Source: CAG-557 sp045540315 (GTDB taxonomy: Bacteria > Bacillota > Clostridia > Oscillospirales > Acutalibacteraceae). From it: DNA of 55,848 bases. This document shows positions 34,495 to 42,623 of the stretch, one piece after another; the stretch's first letter is position 1; every line of letters starts with the position of its first letter. The notes under the pieces were generated by a model. It did no database searches. It had not been told where the DNA came from and was given only the letters and a program-made list of their open reading frames with translations. The translations under genes were made by a program, and so were the position numbers. The DNA is taken from assembly GCA_045540315.1 (NCBI GenBank), contig JAZQHA010000191.1, positions 1 to 55,848 of the forward strand. Direction: 5' to 3'.

Positions 34495-35634
34495 CTAAGT
34501 CATCCTATACATTTGAGCATCACGTACAGTCCAATAGTTAGGCTCTTCATCTAGTTGACCCTTGTTATTAAACTTAACGCCTGTTACACCCTCATAACCT
34601 TCAGAAGATTTCATATTTTTCATAAACTCTTCTGCGTTGCTAGATTTTTTCACATTCTGAGCTATCATATGTACAAAATCATAAGCTTGAGCTGTAACAC
34701 TCGTAGGTAAAAAGTTATGCTCTTTCAAAACCGTCGAATTGTACTTGTCGTAAAAAGCCTGCAAGTTGTTTTGCACAGCCACTCCACTGGAGCCAGCCAC
34801 AACCATACCTTCGAGCACATCTTTGTATTTTGACAATTTTTCTAAATCATTATATTTAGCATCGCCCAAAATCAAAATATTTTTATTCTGAGCTTTAAGA
34901 TTGGAAATCACCTCGCAAGCCCACTCAAGGTCATCAAAAGAAACCAGTGCAGCTTCCACTCCGAGAACCTGCCACCTAGCATAGACATCTGCAAAATCTC
35001 TAGCATTCATAGGACCCATAGTCGAATCTAGCAAATTTGTAGACTTACTATCTAAGGCCGCATTAATAAAGCCGCGAGCCAACGTATTTTCGAATTGCGT
35101 TGATGAATGCGCCGCTGCAACCCATTTCAAGCCATTGGCTTCGCAGTATTTAACCAAAGCCTGACCTGCTGCATCCGCAGAGATAACGCCCGCAAGAACA
35201 TACTCATAACCTTTACTCATTGTGCTATCGAAAACCTCGTTAACAATAAGTAGAGGTTTTTTGGCTTCCTCAAAAATCGCTGTGATACTTTCAACCACTT
35301 CACTGGTTTGCAATGTAAACGCCGCTGTATATTTGCTATCATTTGCGACATCCTTAGCCAAAGCAATACCACTGTCTCGACTGTGCCCATCATCGATTTT
35401 CTCATAAGAAACCTTAATATTTTGCGCCTCTAGTTCCCGAATCGCCAAATCCATACCAACCAGGAAGTCTTCTCTAGTTTTGAATTGATCAGCTGACCCT
35501 AAAATTGCTATTTTTATTTCAGCTGAATCACCATACATCGGCGTAGTATTAGAATTTGATATACCACACCCCGAGAAAACTGCCACTGAAAAAACTAACC
35601 CTGCCAATAAACCGAATAATTTTTTCTTTTTCAT
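34495..35634 (-). CDS. Solute-binding lipoprotein (Leu/Ile/Val-type periplasmic-binding fold)
   Basis: From the ATG at 35634 (GGAG upstream) the product is 379 residues with a lipoprotein signal: MKKKKLFGLLAGLVFSVAVF then SGCG, the lipobox Cys at about residue 22. The mature part begins AEIKIAILGSADQFKTREDF and has the two-lobe pattern of Peripla_BP_6 receptors (FTLQTSEVVESITAIFEEAK, YARWQVLGVEAALVSFDDLE, GVTGVKFNNKGQ). It is anchored outside the membrane. It is the first gene of the Nif11 exporter operon, 13 bp before the adaptor, with no permease of an importer nearby. That makes a sensor or chaperone role more likely than amino-acid uptake; this is inference. Confidence 0.82.
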   Translation of the reverse strand: MKKKKLFGLLAGLVFSVAVFSGCGISNSNTTPMYGDSAEIKIAILGSADQFKTREDFLVGMDLAIRELEAQNIKVSYEKIDDGHSRDSGIALAKDVANDSKYTAAFTLQTSEVVESITAIFEEAKKPLLIVNEVFDSTMSKGYEYVLAGVISADAAGQALVKYCEANGLKWVAAAHSSTQFENTLARGFINAALDSKSTNLLDSTMGPMNARDFADVYARWQVLGVEAALVSFDDLEWACEVISNLKAQNKNILILGDAKYNDLEKLSKYKDVLEGMVVAGSSGVAVQNNLQAFYDKYNSTVLKEHNFLPTSVTAQAYDFVHMIAQNVKKSSNAEEFMKNMKSSEGYEGVTGVKFNNKGQLDEEPNYWTVRDAQMYRMT

Positions 35635-35948
35635 ATTCTGTCTCCATTTCTCTGCCGGAAAAAATATTTTTTGAAAAAGCATCACCGACAGTTGACGCTT
35701 CCTTTAAATTTGCAAAACAAACACATTTAACGGGCGCATATTTTTAAATGTGTTTTTATTGCACAAGTGTATTATAATCGACACTTGGCAAACTTGTCAA
35801 TACTTTTTTTAAAAAAAATAAATTTATTTGCAGAATAGCTAAAACAAGGCTTTAATTTACATTTGCACCCTTTTCATCCGTCGTAATATTGTTGCAACAT
35901 CACTTGACAATCTCTGGATGTATGAATTATAATAAGCACATAACTCAT
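35635..35948. other. AT-rich gap upstream of the exporter operon
   Basis: No gene is visible. The minus-strand promoter of the lipoprotein-exporter operon should lie here; I cannot pick one pair of boxes with confidence. A tract of A residues near 35805-35825 is notable. Confidence 0.4.
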
Positions 35949-36041
35949 GGAGAGGTGTCCGAGTTGGCCGAAGGAGCACGATTGGAAATCGTGTAAACCG
36001 TTAAAGCGGTTTCTGGGGTTCGAATCCCCATCTCTCCGCCA
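35949..36041 (+). tRNA. tRNA-Ser (anticodon GGA), CCA encoded
   Basis: Acceptor GGAGAGG pairs with TCTCTCC (one G-U). The anticodon arm CACGA-TTGGAAA-TCGTG gives GGA, reading UCC/UCU. A long variable arm (AAACCGTTAAAGCGGTTT) marks it as class II. The T arm is TGGGG-TTCGAAT-CCCCA. The discriminator G is followed by CCA in the DNA. It stands alone between the exporter operon and the 710-aa leader gene; no attachment-site duplication of its 3' end is seen. Confidence 0.96.
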
Positions 36042-36411
36042 TAAGTAATTTTTTGCGATAGCACACATTTAGCAATTACAAATATGAAAAATGTTTTGTA
36101 GTAAAAATTTAGATTAAAACTTTTATACATATACAACTCCAAATTTACTTCGTCGTAAACTTTCAGTTCGGATATTTTTTAACGCGGTTATGTCAAATGA
36201 AATCCACGAACACAATCCGCAAGAACTTTATTCTTTACAAACTTTAATATTGCAGTAACTCAATTGACTCTAAAACCAAAGTAAAAAAACATAAAGCTTT
36301 CAATTTGTTAGCTTTAAGTCCTCACTTTTTAGCAAAACTAAATTCAAAGTTTTATGATTTAAGTAATGAGCTCAAATAATAAAGTTGACATTGCTCTTGT
36401 CTATACTAATA
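36042..36411. other. Gene-less AT-rich stretch after tRNA-Ser
   Basis: No frame with a ribosome binding site and no strong hairpin is visible up to the direct repeat at 36412. Confidence 0.5.
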
Positions 36412-36514
36412 TTTAAAAGCACAGGTTAAATTCAGCCTGTGCTTCATTTTTATTGTGCTAATTGATTGATTTTTAAAATAAAACTTATATCCAATTAACA
36501 ATGTTGCCTCGCTT
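36412..36514 (+). repeat. 103-bp direct repeat, left copy (with terminator hairpin)
   Basis: It is repeated at 39202-39304 with five differences. The first part is a hairpin, AGCACAGG..CCTGTGCT followed by T-rich sequence; the copy has AACACAGG..CCTGTGTT, so two of the five changes preserve one base pair. The two copies bracket the 710-aa leader gene and its small partner. Confidence 0.85.
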
Positions 36515-36538
36515 ATTTTAAAAAGCACAAAAAAACGC

Positions 36539-36566
36539 TTTACTTTTTCATTTTTTGTGTTATAAT
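36539..36566 (+). promoter_or_regulatory. Promoter of the 710-aa leader gene
   Basis: TTTACT at 36539-36544 and TATAAT at 36561-36566, 16 bases apart. The block TTTTGTGTTATAATT is also present before secA (39344-39358), as part of the duplication that flanks this module. Confidence 0.65.
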
Positions 36567-36643
36567 TTAAACATCTTTGCAATTAAAGCAAAGATGGAAA
36601 TAATTCATCTGTGATGAAACTAAAAAGGAAGTGAGCATCAACT

Positions 36644-38776
36644 ATGAAAGAAAATTTGGTCTTACTCGCGAAACTTTTAGCAACAGATGATGCATTTAAT
36701 CTAGCCTTTTCCTCTGCGAAAACCGACGAGGAAAAATTCGAACTATCAAAAACAAAAATTAACGACCTAACCAGAGATGATTTCTCGGAATTCTTAGAAA
36801 AGTTACGCGAAGCAGAAAAATCTAGCTTGTCTGACCTGTCGATGGACGAGCTGCAAATGGTATCCGGTGGCGCTGGTGGCTTGGCAACCAAACTTGCTGC
36901 CGCGGCTATGTTCGTTACGGCGCTGGGTGCTACTGGGGTTGTGTCGCAACAGGCGCACGCGAATTGCAAGGACATCTTTCGCACGCTAAACCAACAAACG
37001 GCAGATGCTAGCAACTGCAGTAATGGTACACCACTGGAAAATCTGTGTAGTACAATTCGTGCGAATAATGGTTTGTTCCAACAACTCAAACAACGTTATG
37101 ATTGGTGGAAAGTCCGCGTAAGCCAAGAGAAGAAAAACCTATTAGATACTCTAATAGCGTTTGGTTCAGATAAAGACAAGAGCAGTACTATTGACGACAA
37201 AGAACGAGCTATGGCAGTTAAGACGGCATATGATGCGTATCTGGCGAGCACCGGTGCGGGAGCGACTTCTGAGACACCACTGTGTCAGTGTTTCACAGAC
37301 GAGTTGAACAGGTTAAACATCTGGAACGACGCGGATGTGAGGAAACAGCTAGACAGTGACTTTAAAGCGTACGTCAATCAGCCAAGAACACTGGCTGATG
37401 TGGGAAACGAACTGCTTGAGGTGCACGCCGCAGGGGAAAGAGCTAGAAGTGCGGATATCGACGCTTTGGCGCAGGCGTGCTTACCTGACGGTTTTACCAT
37501 GACTGTAGTACCTGCTGATAGTACCGCACGACGAACAGCAAAGCATGTCTTTATTGGCGACGGCTACAGCAAGGAGCAATTGGCTTTCCTGTATGACGGG
37601 AGATGTGGGCACCACACCATGGCAAGCTTAGATGCGTTGGACGCGGTGAGCATCGAGCGCGCTAAGAAGTTGCTGGGGGAGGATTGGTGCAAAGGGAACG
37701 AGCATTTGCGGGGAAGCGTGTTACGTGCTATAGGAACCCACCGGCGGGCTGAAATAAACGGCTTTAAAATGGCATATAGCTCCATTACTGTAGACGGTAC
37801 GAGTCGACGTGTTCCTCTTGACAGGACTGAAACCGGAGTGTACGGGTTTGACACAAATGGCAAGGAGTACCGTGTGTGCTACGTATATGACGCTGCTGGT
37901 AATCATCACAAGAAAACGATATTCCCAGAAAACACAACTGGTACGGAACTGGCAGGAAGACTACGCACGGCGCGGAGCCGTAACGCAGCCATGCGTAACG
38001 GCACGCTGACTAAAGAAAAATTGGGTACTGAGGATATACCATTCATGAGGGGTGACAGACGGAGTGGTACAACCAATTTCTACGCTTTTAGTACTCCTGG
38101 GCGTGCGCTGACAAGGGACACAGTCGGTCTTTTTTGGGTGGAAAATCCACAGGGTACCGTGACTAGTTTTTACCCGATGACAGTCTCGGATTGGTTAAAA
38201 CAGTGTGGTGAGAGCCACGACAGGAGTCAGCACGAGAGGAGAAGTGACGGTGGAGTTTACGAGCCGCGTGGATCAGGGTATGGTCAGAGTGAGCGGACCA
38301 AGAAAAGAGCTCACAGCTACGGGTTGTCAGGAGCACCGGTTGAACACGATGGGCCGGCAACGAAAAAACCTCGCATGGGAGCCCCTGCAAGTACGACCAG
38401 CGAATGGTCAGGAGCATCGGTTAATCGAGGTTGGCCGGCAACGGACAGACCTAGCACGGGATGGCCTGCAAATACGACCGACGAAAGGTCAGGAGCACCG
38501 GTTAATCGAGGTTGGCCGGCAACGGACAGACCTAGCATGGGATGGCCTGCAAATACGACCAGCGAATGGTCAGGAGCATCGGTTAATCGAGGTTGGCCGG
38601 CAACTGACAGACCTAGCACGGGATGGCCTGCAAATACGACCAGCGAATGGTCAGGAGCATCGGTTAAGCGAGGTTGGCCGGCAACGGACAGACCTAGCAC
38701 GGGATGGCCTGCAAATACGACCGACGAAAGGTTTGGAAAGTCGGATACGACAAGAACTGACAGAGAATGGAGGTAA
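36644..38776 (+). CDS. Nif11-like-leader large protein 5: Trp/Pro repeat cargo (710 aa)
   Basis: ATG after AAAAAGGAAGTGAG. The leader (MKENLVLLAKLLATDDAFNL .. SMDELQMVSGG) has 76 residues, a different subtype from genes 1-4. A hydrophobic segment (AAAAMFVTALGATGVV) ending SQQAHAN follows, which would also suit signal peptidase. The cargo has a helical part (about 100-230) and a central domain (about 255-520, with DGYSKEQLAFLYDGRCGHHT and KEYRVCYVYDAAGNHHKK). The tail (about 560-690) has five copies of a 27-residue repeat, GWPATDRPST..ANTTSEWSG. G+C is well above the surroundings. I do not recognise the central domain; the Cys-His pair could be catalytic but that is a guess. Confidence 0.82.
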   Translation: MKENLVLLAKLLATDDAFNLAFSSAKTDEEKFELSKTKINDLTRDDFSEFLEKLREAEKSSLSDLSMDELQMVSGGAGGLATKLAAAAMFVTALGATGVVSQQAHANCKDIFRTLNQQTADASNCSNGTPLENLCSTIRANNGLFQQLKQRYDWWKVRVSQEKKNLLDTLIAFGSDKDKSSTIDDKERAMAVKTAYDAYLASTGAGATSETPLCQCFTDELNRLNIWNDADVRKQLDSDFKAYVNQPRTLADVGNELLEVHAAGERARSADIDALAQACLPDGFTMTVVPADSTARRTAKHVFIGDGYSKEQLAFLYDGRCGHHTMASLDALDAVSIERAKKLLGEDWCKGNEHLRGSVLRAIGTHRRAEINGFKMAYSSITVDGTSRRVPLDRTETGVYGFDTNGKEYRVCYVYDAAGNHHKKTIFPENTTGTELAGRLRTARSRNAAMRNGTLTKEKLGTEDIPFMRGDRRSGTTNFYAFSTPGRALTRDTVGLFWVENPQGTVTSFYPMTVSDWLKQCGESHDRSQHERRSDGGVYEPRGSGYGQSERTKKRAHSYGLSGAPVEHDGPATKKPRMGAPASTTSEWSGASVNRGWPATDRPSTGWPANTTDERSGAPVNRGWPATDRPSMGWPANTTSEWSGASVNRGWPATDRPSTGWPANTTSEWSGASVKRGWPATDRPSTGWPANTTDERFGKSDTTRTDREWR
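38325..38729 (+). repeat. 81-bp tandem repeat, five units
   Basis: The period is exactly 81 bp (block GGTCAGGAGCA at 38406, 38487, 38568 and 38649), giving a 27-aa repeat in the 710-aa protein. The first unit is degenerate; the others differ by a few bases. A partial sixth unit starts at 38730. The unit is free of stops in a second plus frame and in a minus frame. Confidence 0.9.
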
Positions 38777-38780
38777 TATT

Positions 38781-39173
38781 ATGATATCACATAATGACGT
38801 ACAGAAAATATTTGAGAAATTACAAGAATTGCTAAGTGAATTAAATTATTATTGCGAGTATGATATCCCTTCCGAGCCAGACTTTGATGACAAGCTGGTG
38901 GGTCTGTTTGGTAGCAACGCAGCTCAAGCTATTGCGTTGCTGGATATGGTCGACTTTAACGACGAGAATGAGCAACAATTGTTGAACTATTTGCCTAATA
39001 TTGCACAAAACTTAAATACGTTTGGCTCGCAATTCCTTTTTATCGAACACTTAAAAAACCTACAAAGTAAATTTCCAGACGTAAAGTTTGCTCCAGCCAT
39101 ATTTTGGTCTCAGCTAAACTGCGGTTTCCTTGATCAAGCTACTGGCAGTAATAAGCCAAGACATGTAAAGTAG
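38781..39173 (+). CDS. Small acidic protein downstream of the 710-aa leader protein (130 aa)
   Basis: The ATG at 38781 lies after GGAGGTAAT, which overlaps the end of the 710-aa gene, so the two are coupled. The product MISHNDVQKIFEKLQELLSE is acidic, helical and soluble (LVGLFGSNAAQAIALLDMVDF), with no signal or membrane segment. A cytoplasmic partner, for example an immunity or chaperone protein for the exported 710-aa protein, would fit the position. I do not recognise a family. The frame is open upstream to 38205 through the tandem repeats, but the ribosome binding site supports 38781. Confidence 0.75.
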   Translation: MISHNDVQKIFEKLQELLSELNYYCEYDIPSEPDFDDKLVGLFGSNAAQAIALLDMVDFNDENEQQLLNYLPNIAQNLNTFGSQFLFIEHLKNLQSKFPDVKFAPAIFWSQLNCGFLDQATGSNKPRHVK

Positions 39174-39201
39174 TCGCTAGTTTTTCAGATGACGTCAGAT
39201 T

Positions 39202-39304
39202 TTTAAAAACACAGGTTAAATTCAGCCTGTGTTTCATTTTTATTGTGCCAATTGATTGATTTTTAAAATAAAATTTATATCCAATTAACAATGTTGCCTT
39301 GCTT
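39202..39304 (+). repeat. 103-bp direct repeat, right copy (with terminator hairpin)
   Basis: Copy of 36412-36514, about 95% identical, lying between the small acidic gene and secA. Its hairpin AACACAGG..CCTGTGTT plus T-rich tail would terminate the leader-gene transcript. Confidence 0.85.
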
Positions 39305-39327
39305 GTAAAAAATTTATAAAAAAAGAC

Positions 39328-39356
39328 GTGACATCTCCAGCCTTTTGTGTTATAAT
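39328..39356 (+). promoter_or_regulatory. secA promoter
   Basis: GTGACA at 39328-39333 and TATAAT at 39351-39356, 17 bases apart, followed 36 bases later by the secA start. Confidence 0.75.
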
Positions 39357-39391
39357 TGTGACATCTCCAAATTTATAATAGAGGTGATAAA

Positions 39392-42127
39392 ATGAATATT
39401 TTGAAAACGCTGTTTGGAAACTACAGCAAAAGAGAAGTTAAGCGCGTCAAACCGTTGTGCGATGCCGTACTTGCACTGGAAGATACTTATCGAAAAATGA
39501 GCGACAAAGAACTCAAAAATCAAACTCAAATCTTCAAAGATAAGTTGAAAAATGGCTCTACTCTCGATGATATTCTACCAGAAGCTTTTGCGGTGTGCCG
39601 CGAGGGCGCAACAAGAGTCTTGGGTATGACGCACTACCCGGTACAAATTATTGCAGGAATTATTCTGCATCAAGGCAGAATTAGCGAAATGTGCACCGGT
39701 GAAGGAAAAACTTTGCTGGAAACATTACCGGCTTACCTGAATGCTTTGGAAGGTAAAGGCGTTCACATTGTTACGTGTAACGACTACCTTGCAAAACGTG
39801 ACTCTGAGCTTATGGGTAAATTGTTTCGATTCCTTGGCTTAACGGTTGGTCTGTTAACACAAAACATGGAAAATGTGGACAGGCAAAAAGCTTACGCTGC
39901 CGATATTACCTACTGTACCAATAACGAGCTGGGCTTTGACTACCTGCGCGATAACATGGTTACCTATAAAGAAAACCGTGTGCAACGTGGACATAACTTT
40001 GCTATCGTCGACGAGGTTGACTCTATTTTAATTGACGAAGCAAGAACGCCACTTATCATTTCTGGCCCTGGCGATAAGTCAACCGAACTATATAATATAG
40101 TTGATAAATTCGCTAAAACCTTGACGATGGTAAAAGTAGCCGAAACAGACGCCAAAGAAGACCATGATGAGCTCTATGAAGATGCAGACTACATCGTGGA
40201 TGAAAAAGCAAAAACAGCTACTCTTACGCAAAACGGCGTGAGAAAAGCTGAAGAGTACTTCCACGTTGAGAACTTAACCGACGCTGACAATATTAATCTC
40301 CAACATCATATCAATCAAGCTATCCGAGCTCATGGCGTTATGATTAAAGATACAGATTATGTTGTCGAAAACGGCGCAGTTCAAATCGTTGACGAATTTA
40401 CTGGACGTATCATGTATGGCCGTCGATATAATGAAGGTTTACATCAGGCTATAGAGGCAAAAGAGCACGTTAAGGTTGAGCGTGAATCTAAAACTTTGGC
40501 TTCAGTTACCTTCCAGAACTACTTTAGATTGTATAAGAAACTCTCTGGAATGACCGGTACTGCTATGACCGAAGAGGACGAGTTCCGTGAGATTTATAAA
40601 TTAGACGTTGTTGAAATTCCTACCAACAAACCAATCATCAGAAAAGACTTGCCGGATGTTGTCTTCAAGACGGAAAACGGTAAATATCAAGCTGTTTTAA
40701 AAGCTGTTCAAGAGTACCACGAAAAAGGTCAACCTGTTTTGATTGGTACCGTTTCAATTGATAAATCTGAACGCTTGAGTGCATTACTAAAGAAAAACGG
40801 CATTAAGCATACAGTTCTAAACGCTAAATATCACGAGCAAGAAGCTGAAATTGTTGCACAGGCCGGTAAAAAAGGCGCTGTTACAATCGCTACAAACATG
40901 GCCGGACGTGGTACGGATATTAGCCTTGGCGGTAATGCTGAGTATCTAGCCAAAGCCGAAATGCGTCGTATGCAAATTAGCGAGGAGGTTATCAACGAAG
41001 CCAGTGGTTTCGCCGATACCGACAACGAGCGCATCTTAGAGGCTCGCGACATATTTAACAAGCTCATGGCTAAATATAAGGCAGAAATTGCAGCTCCAAA
41101 GCAAGAAGTTCTCGACCTTGGCGGACTTGTTATTATCGGCACAGAGCGCCATGAAACCCGTCGTATCGACAATCAGCTTCGCGGACGTTCTGGTCGTCAG
41201 GGCGACCCGGGTGAAACTCGATTCTACCTCTCTCTCGAGGACGACTTGATGCGTCTCTTTGGCGGCGAGCGTCTGCAAAAGTGGATGGATAGACTCAAAG
41301 TTCCAGAGGACGAGCCTATCGATAGCCGCATGGTGACTAACGCAATTGAAGGTGCACAAAGAAAAGTTGAGGGCCGCGATTTTGGTTCTCGTAAGAGCGT
41401 TCTTCAATACGACGACGTTCTCGATAGGCAGCGTCAAATTATCTACGACCAGAGAAATAAAGTGCTCGACGGTGACGACTTGCATTCTCAAATTATCAAA
41501 ATGATTGGTCAATCCATCGAAGCAAATGTTAATAGTTATTTACCGTCAAACAAGTACGAGGAAAATTGGAACTTTGCTGGTCTTCGCGAATTCTTTATGG
41601 GCTGGCTAATTACCGAGGACGAACTTAACTACTCAGATGAGGAAATAAAACAACTTAAAGCTGCTGACATTATTAACACACTCACTGAGAAAGCTTTAAT
41701 GATGTATGAGGAGCGCGAAAAAATCTTCGGCGACGAAATGACTCGTGAAATTGAGCGTGTTGTTCTTCTTAAAAACGTTGACAACTACTGGATGAACCAT
41801 ATCGACGCCATGGAAGAGCTAAAACGTGGTATCCGCCTGAGAGCTTATGCTCAGCGCGACCCGGTTGTTGAGTACCGTATGGAAGGCTTTGATATGTTCG
41901 ACGAGATGATAGCGGCTATCCGCGATGATACAGTTAAAATCTTGTTGACATTCAACCTACCTAACAAAAACCGGCCACCAGAGCGCCACGATAACGACGC
42001 TCCAACGGTAACTTCCTCCGATGAGCCTCCGGTAAATCGCACTGTGCGAAATACCGAAAAAATCGGTCGCAACGAGCCGTGTCCATGTGGCAGCGGAAAA
42101 AAATATAAACATTGTTGCGGTCAATAA
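39392..42127 (+). CDS. secA: Preprotein translocase ATPase SecA
   Basis: A 911-residue protein, normal length. It is the motor that drives unfolded proteins through SecYEG. Visible are MCTGEGKTLLETLPAYLNAL (Walker A region), VDEVDSILIDEARTPLIISG (Walker B/DEAD), the preprotein-crosslinking region, SGMTGTAMTEEDEF, GRGTDISLGG, RGRSGRQGDPGETRFYLSLE and a C-terminal zinc site, CPCGSGKKYKHCC. GAGGTGAT precedes the ATG. It is monocistronic with its own promoter and terminator. The duplicated sequence upstream shows that the leader-protein module was inserted at its 5' flank. Confidence 0.97.
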   Translation: MNILKTLFGNYSKREVKRVKPLCDAVLALEDTYRKMSDKELKNQTQIFKDKLKNGSTLDDILPEAFAVCREGATRVLGMTHYPVQIIAGIILHQGRISEMCTGEGKTLLETLPAYLNALEGKGVHIVTCNDYLAKRDSELMGKLFRFLGLTVGLLTQNMENVDRQKAYAADITYCTNNELGFDYLRDNMVTYKENRVQRGHNFAIVDEVDSILIDEARTPLIISGPGDKSTELYNIVDKFAKTLTMVKVAETDAKEDHDELYEDADYIVDEKAKTATLTQNGVRKAEEYFHVENLTDADNINLQHHINQAIRAHGVMIKDTDYVVENGAVQIVDEFTGRIMYGRRYNEGLHQAIEAKEHVKVERESKTLASVTFQNYFRLYKKLSGMTGTAMTEEDEFREIYKLDVVEIPTNKPIIRKDLPDVVFKTENGKYQAVLKAVQEYHEKGQPVLIGTVSIDKSERLSALLKKNGIKHTVLNAKYHEQEAEIVAQAGKKGAVTIATNMAGRGTDISLGGNAEYLAKAEMRRMQISEEVINEASGFADTDNERILEARDIFNKLMAKYKAEIAAPKQEVLDLGGLVIIGTERHETRRIDNQLRGRSGRQGDPGETRFYLSLEDDLMRLFGGERLQKWMDRLKVPEDEPIDSRMVTNAIEGAQRKVEGRDFGSRKSVLQYDDVLDRQRQIIYDQRNKVLDGDDLHSQIIKMIGQSIEANVNSYLPSNKYEENWNFAGLREFFMGWLITEDELNYSDEEIKQLKAADIINTLTEKALMMYEEREKIFGDEMTREIERVVLLKNVDNYWMNHIDAMEELKRGIRLRAYAQRDPVVEYRMEGFDMFDEMIAAIRDDTVKILLTFNLPNKNRPPERHDNDAPTVTSSDEPPVNRTVRNTEKIGRNEPCPCGSGKKYKHCCGQ

Positions 42128-42146
42128 ATATCGCAGAAACAAAAAA

Positions 42147-42176
42147 GCCCCACGAAAATTAATCCGTGGGGTTCGC
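42147..42176 (+). terminator. secA terminator, nearly duplicated at 42588
   Basis: GCCCCACG, loop, CCGTGGGG then TTCGCTTG. The 27-base block CCACGAAAATTAATCCGTGG plus GGTTCGC recurs at 42592 in the same orientation. Confidence 0.8.
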
Positions 42177-42207
42177 TTGTTAGCAAATAAAATATTTTTA
42201 TTGCGAA

Positions 42208-42483
42208 TTAGAGTTCTTCGCTTTCTATGCACGCTTCAACCAAAACAATCAAAGCATTTTTGCAGACGCTGTAGTTATGTTCAACTATACTACAAGCAAC
42301 CATATTAAAATACAACCTTTCTCGAAACGCTTGACTCTCCTTCAGCTTTTCACAAGTCTCGCTGAAATTCGGCAAGTGTCGTATCTGCTCGAACGCTTCA
42401 GGGGCTTCCTCACGTAAAATCTTTGCCTGTGCCGGTGCACCCATTAACGTTGCTGCCAATAAAAAACTTAAAACTCCTGTCAT
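42208..42483 (-). CDS. Small secreted Cys-containing protein (91 aa)
   Basis: The ATG at 42483 is correctly spaced from GGAGGAT; the ATG nine bases upstream overlaps that site. The N-terminus MTGVLSFLLAATLMGAPAQA is a Sec signal peptide with an AQA cleavage site. The mature part, about 71 residues, is helical and contains four Cys (in SETCEK, VACSIV, SVCKNA and EACIES), spaced to form two disulfides. I do not recognise a family. It is a single gene set between two nearly identical terminator hairpins. Confidence 0.7.
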   Translation of the reverse strand: MTGVLSFLLAATLMGAPAQAKILREEAPEAFEQIRHLPNFSETCEKLKESQAFRERLYFNMVACSIVEHNYSVCKNALIVLVEACIESEEL

Positions 42484-42587
42484 AAAAATCATCCTCCAAA
42501 AACAGAATATAAAATTATATTGCTAGCTAACAAAATATATTTTATCAGTTTAAACTAAAAAAGTCAATAGTTTTTTATGATAAAAAA

Positions 42588-42623
42588 TATCCCACGAAAA
42601 TTAATCCGTGGGGTTCGCTTTTT
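42588..42623 (-). terminator. Terminator of nrdD-nrdG
   Basis: Read on the minus strand: AAGCGAACCCCACGG, loop, CCGTGGGATA then a T-run. It is a copy of the hairpin after secA. Confidence 0.75.

Noticed and set aside
35949..36041. tRNA-Ser as an integration site for the neighbouring leader module
   Set aside because: No duplicate of the tRNA 3' end is found near 36-39 kb and no integrase lies beside it; the module is better explained by the 103-bp direct repeats.
38317..38700. 127-aa minus-strand repeat frame in the 710-aa gene
   Set aside because: It is a by-product of the 81-bp tandem repeat, open because the unit is a multiple of three; there is no start site and no partner genes.
38325..38729. 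CRISPR-like array
   Set aside because: Units are 81 bp head-to-tail without unique spacers and lie within a coding frame; no cas gene is nearby.
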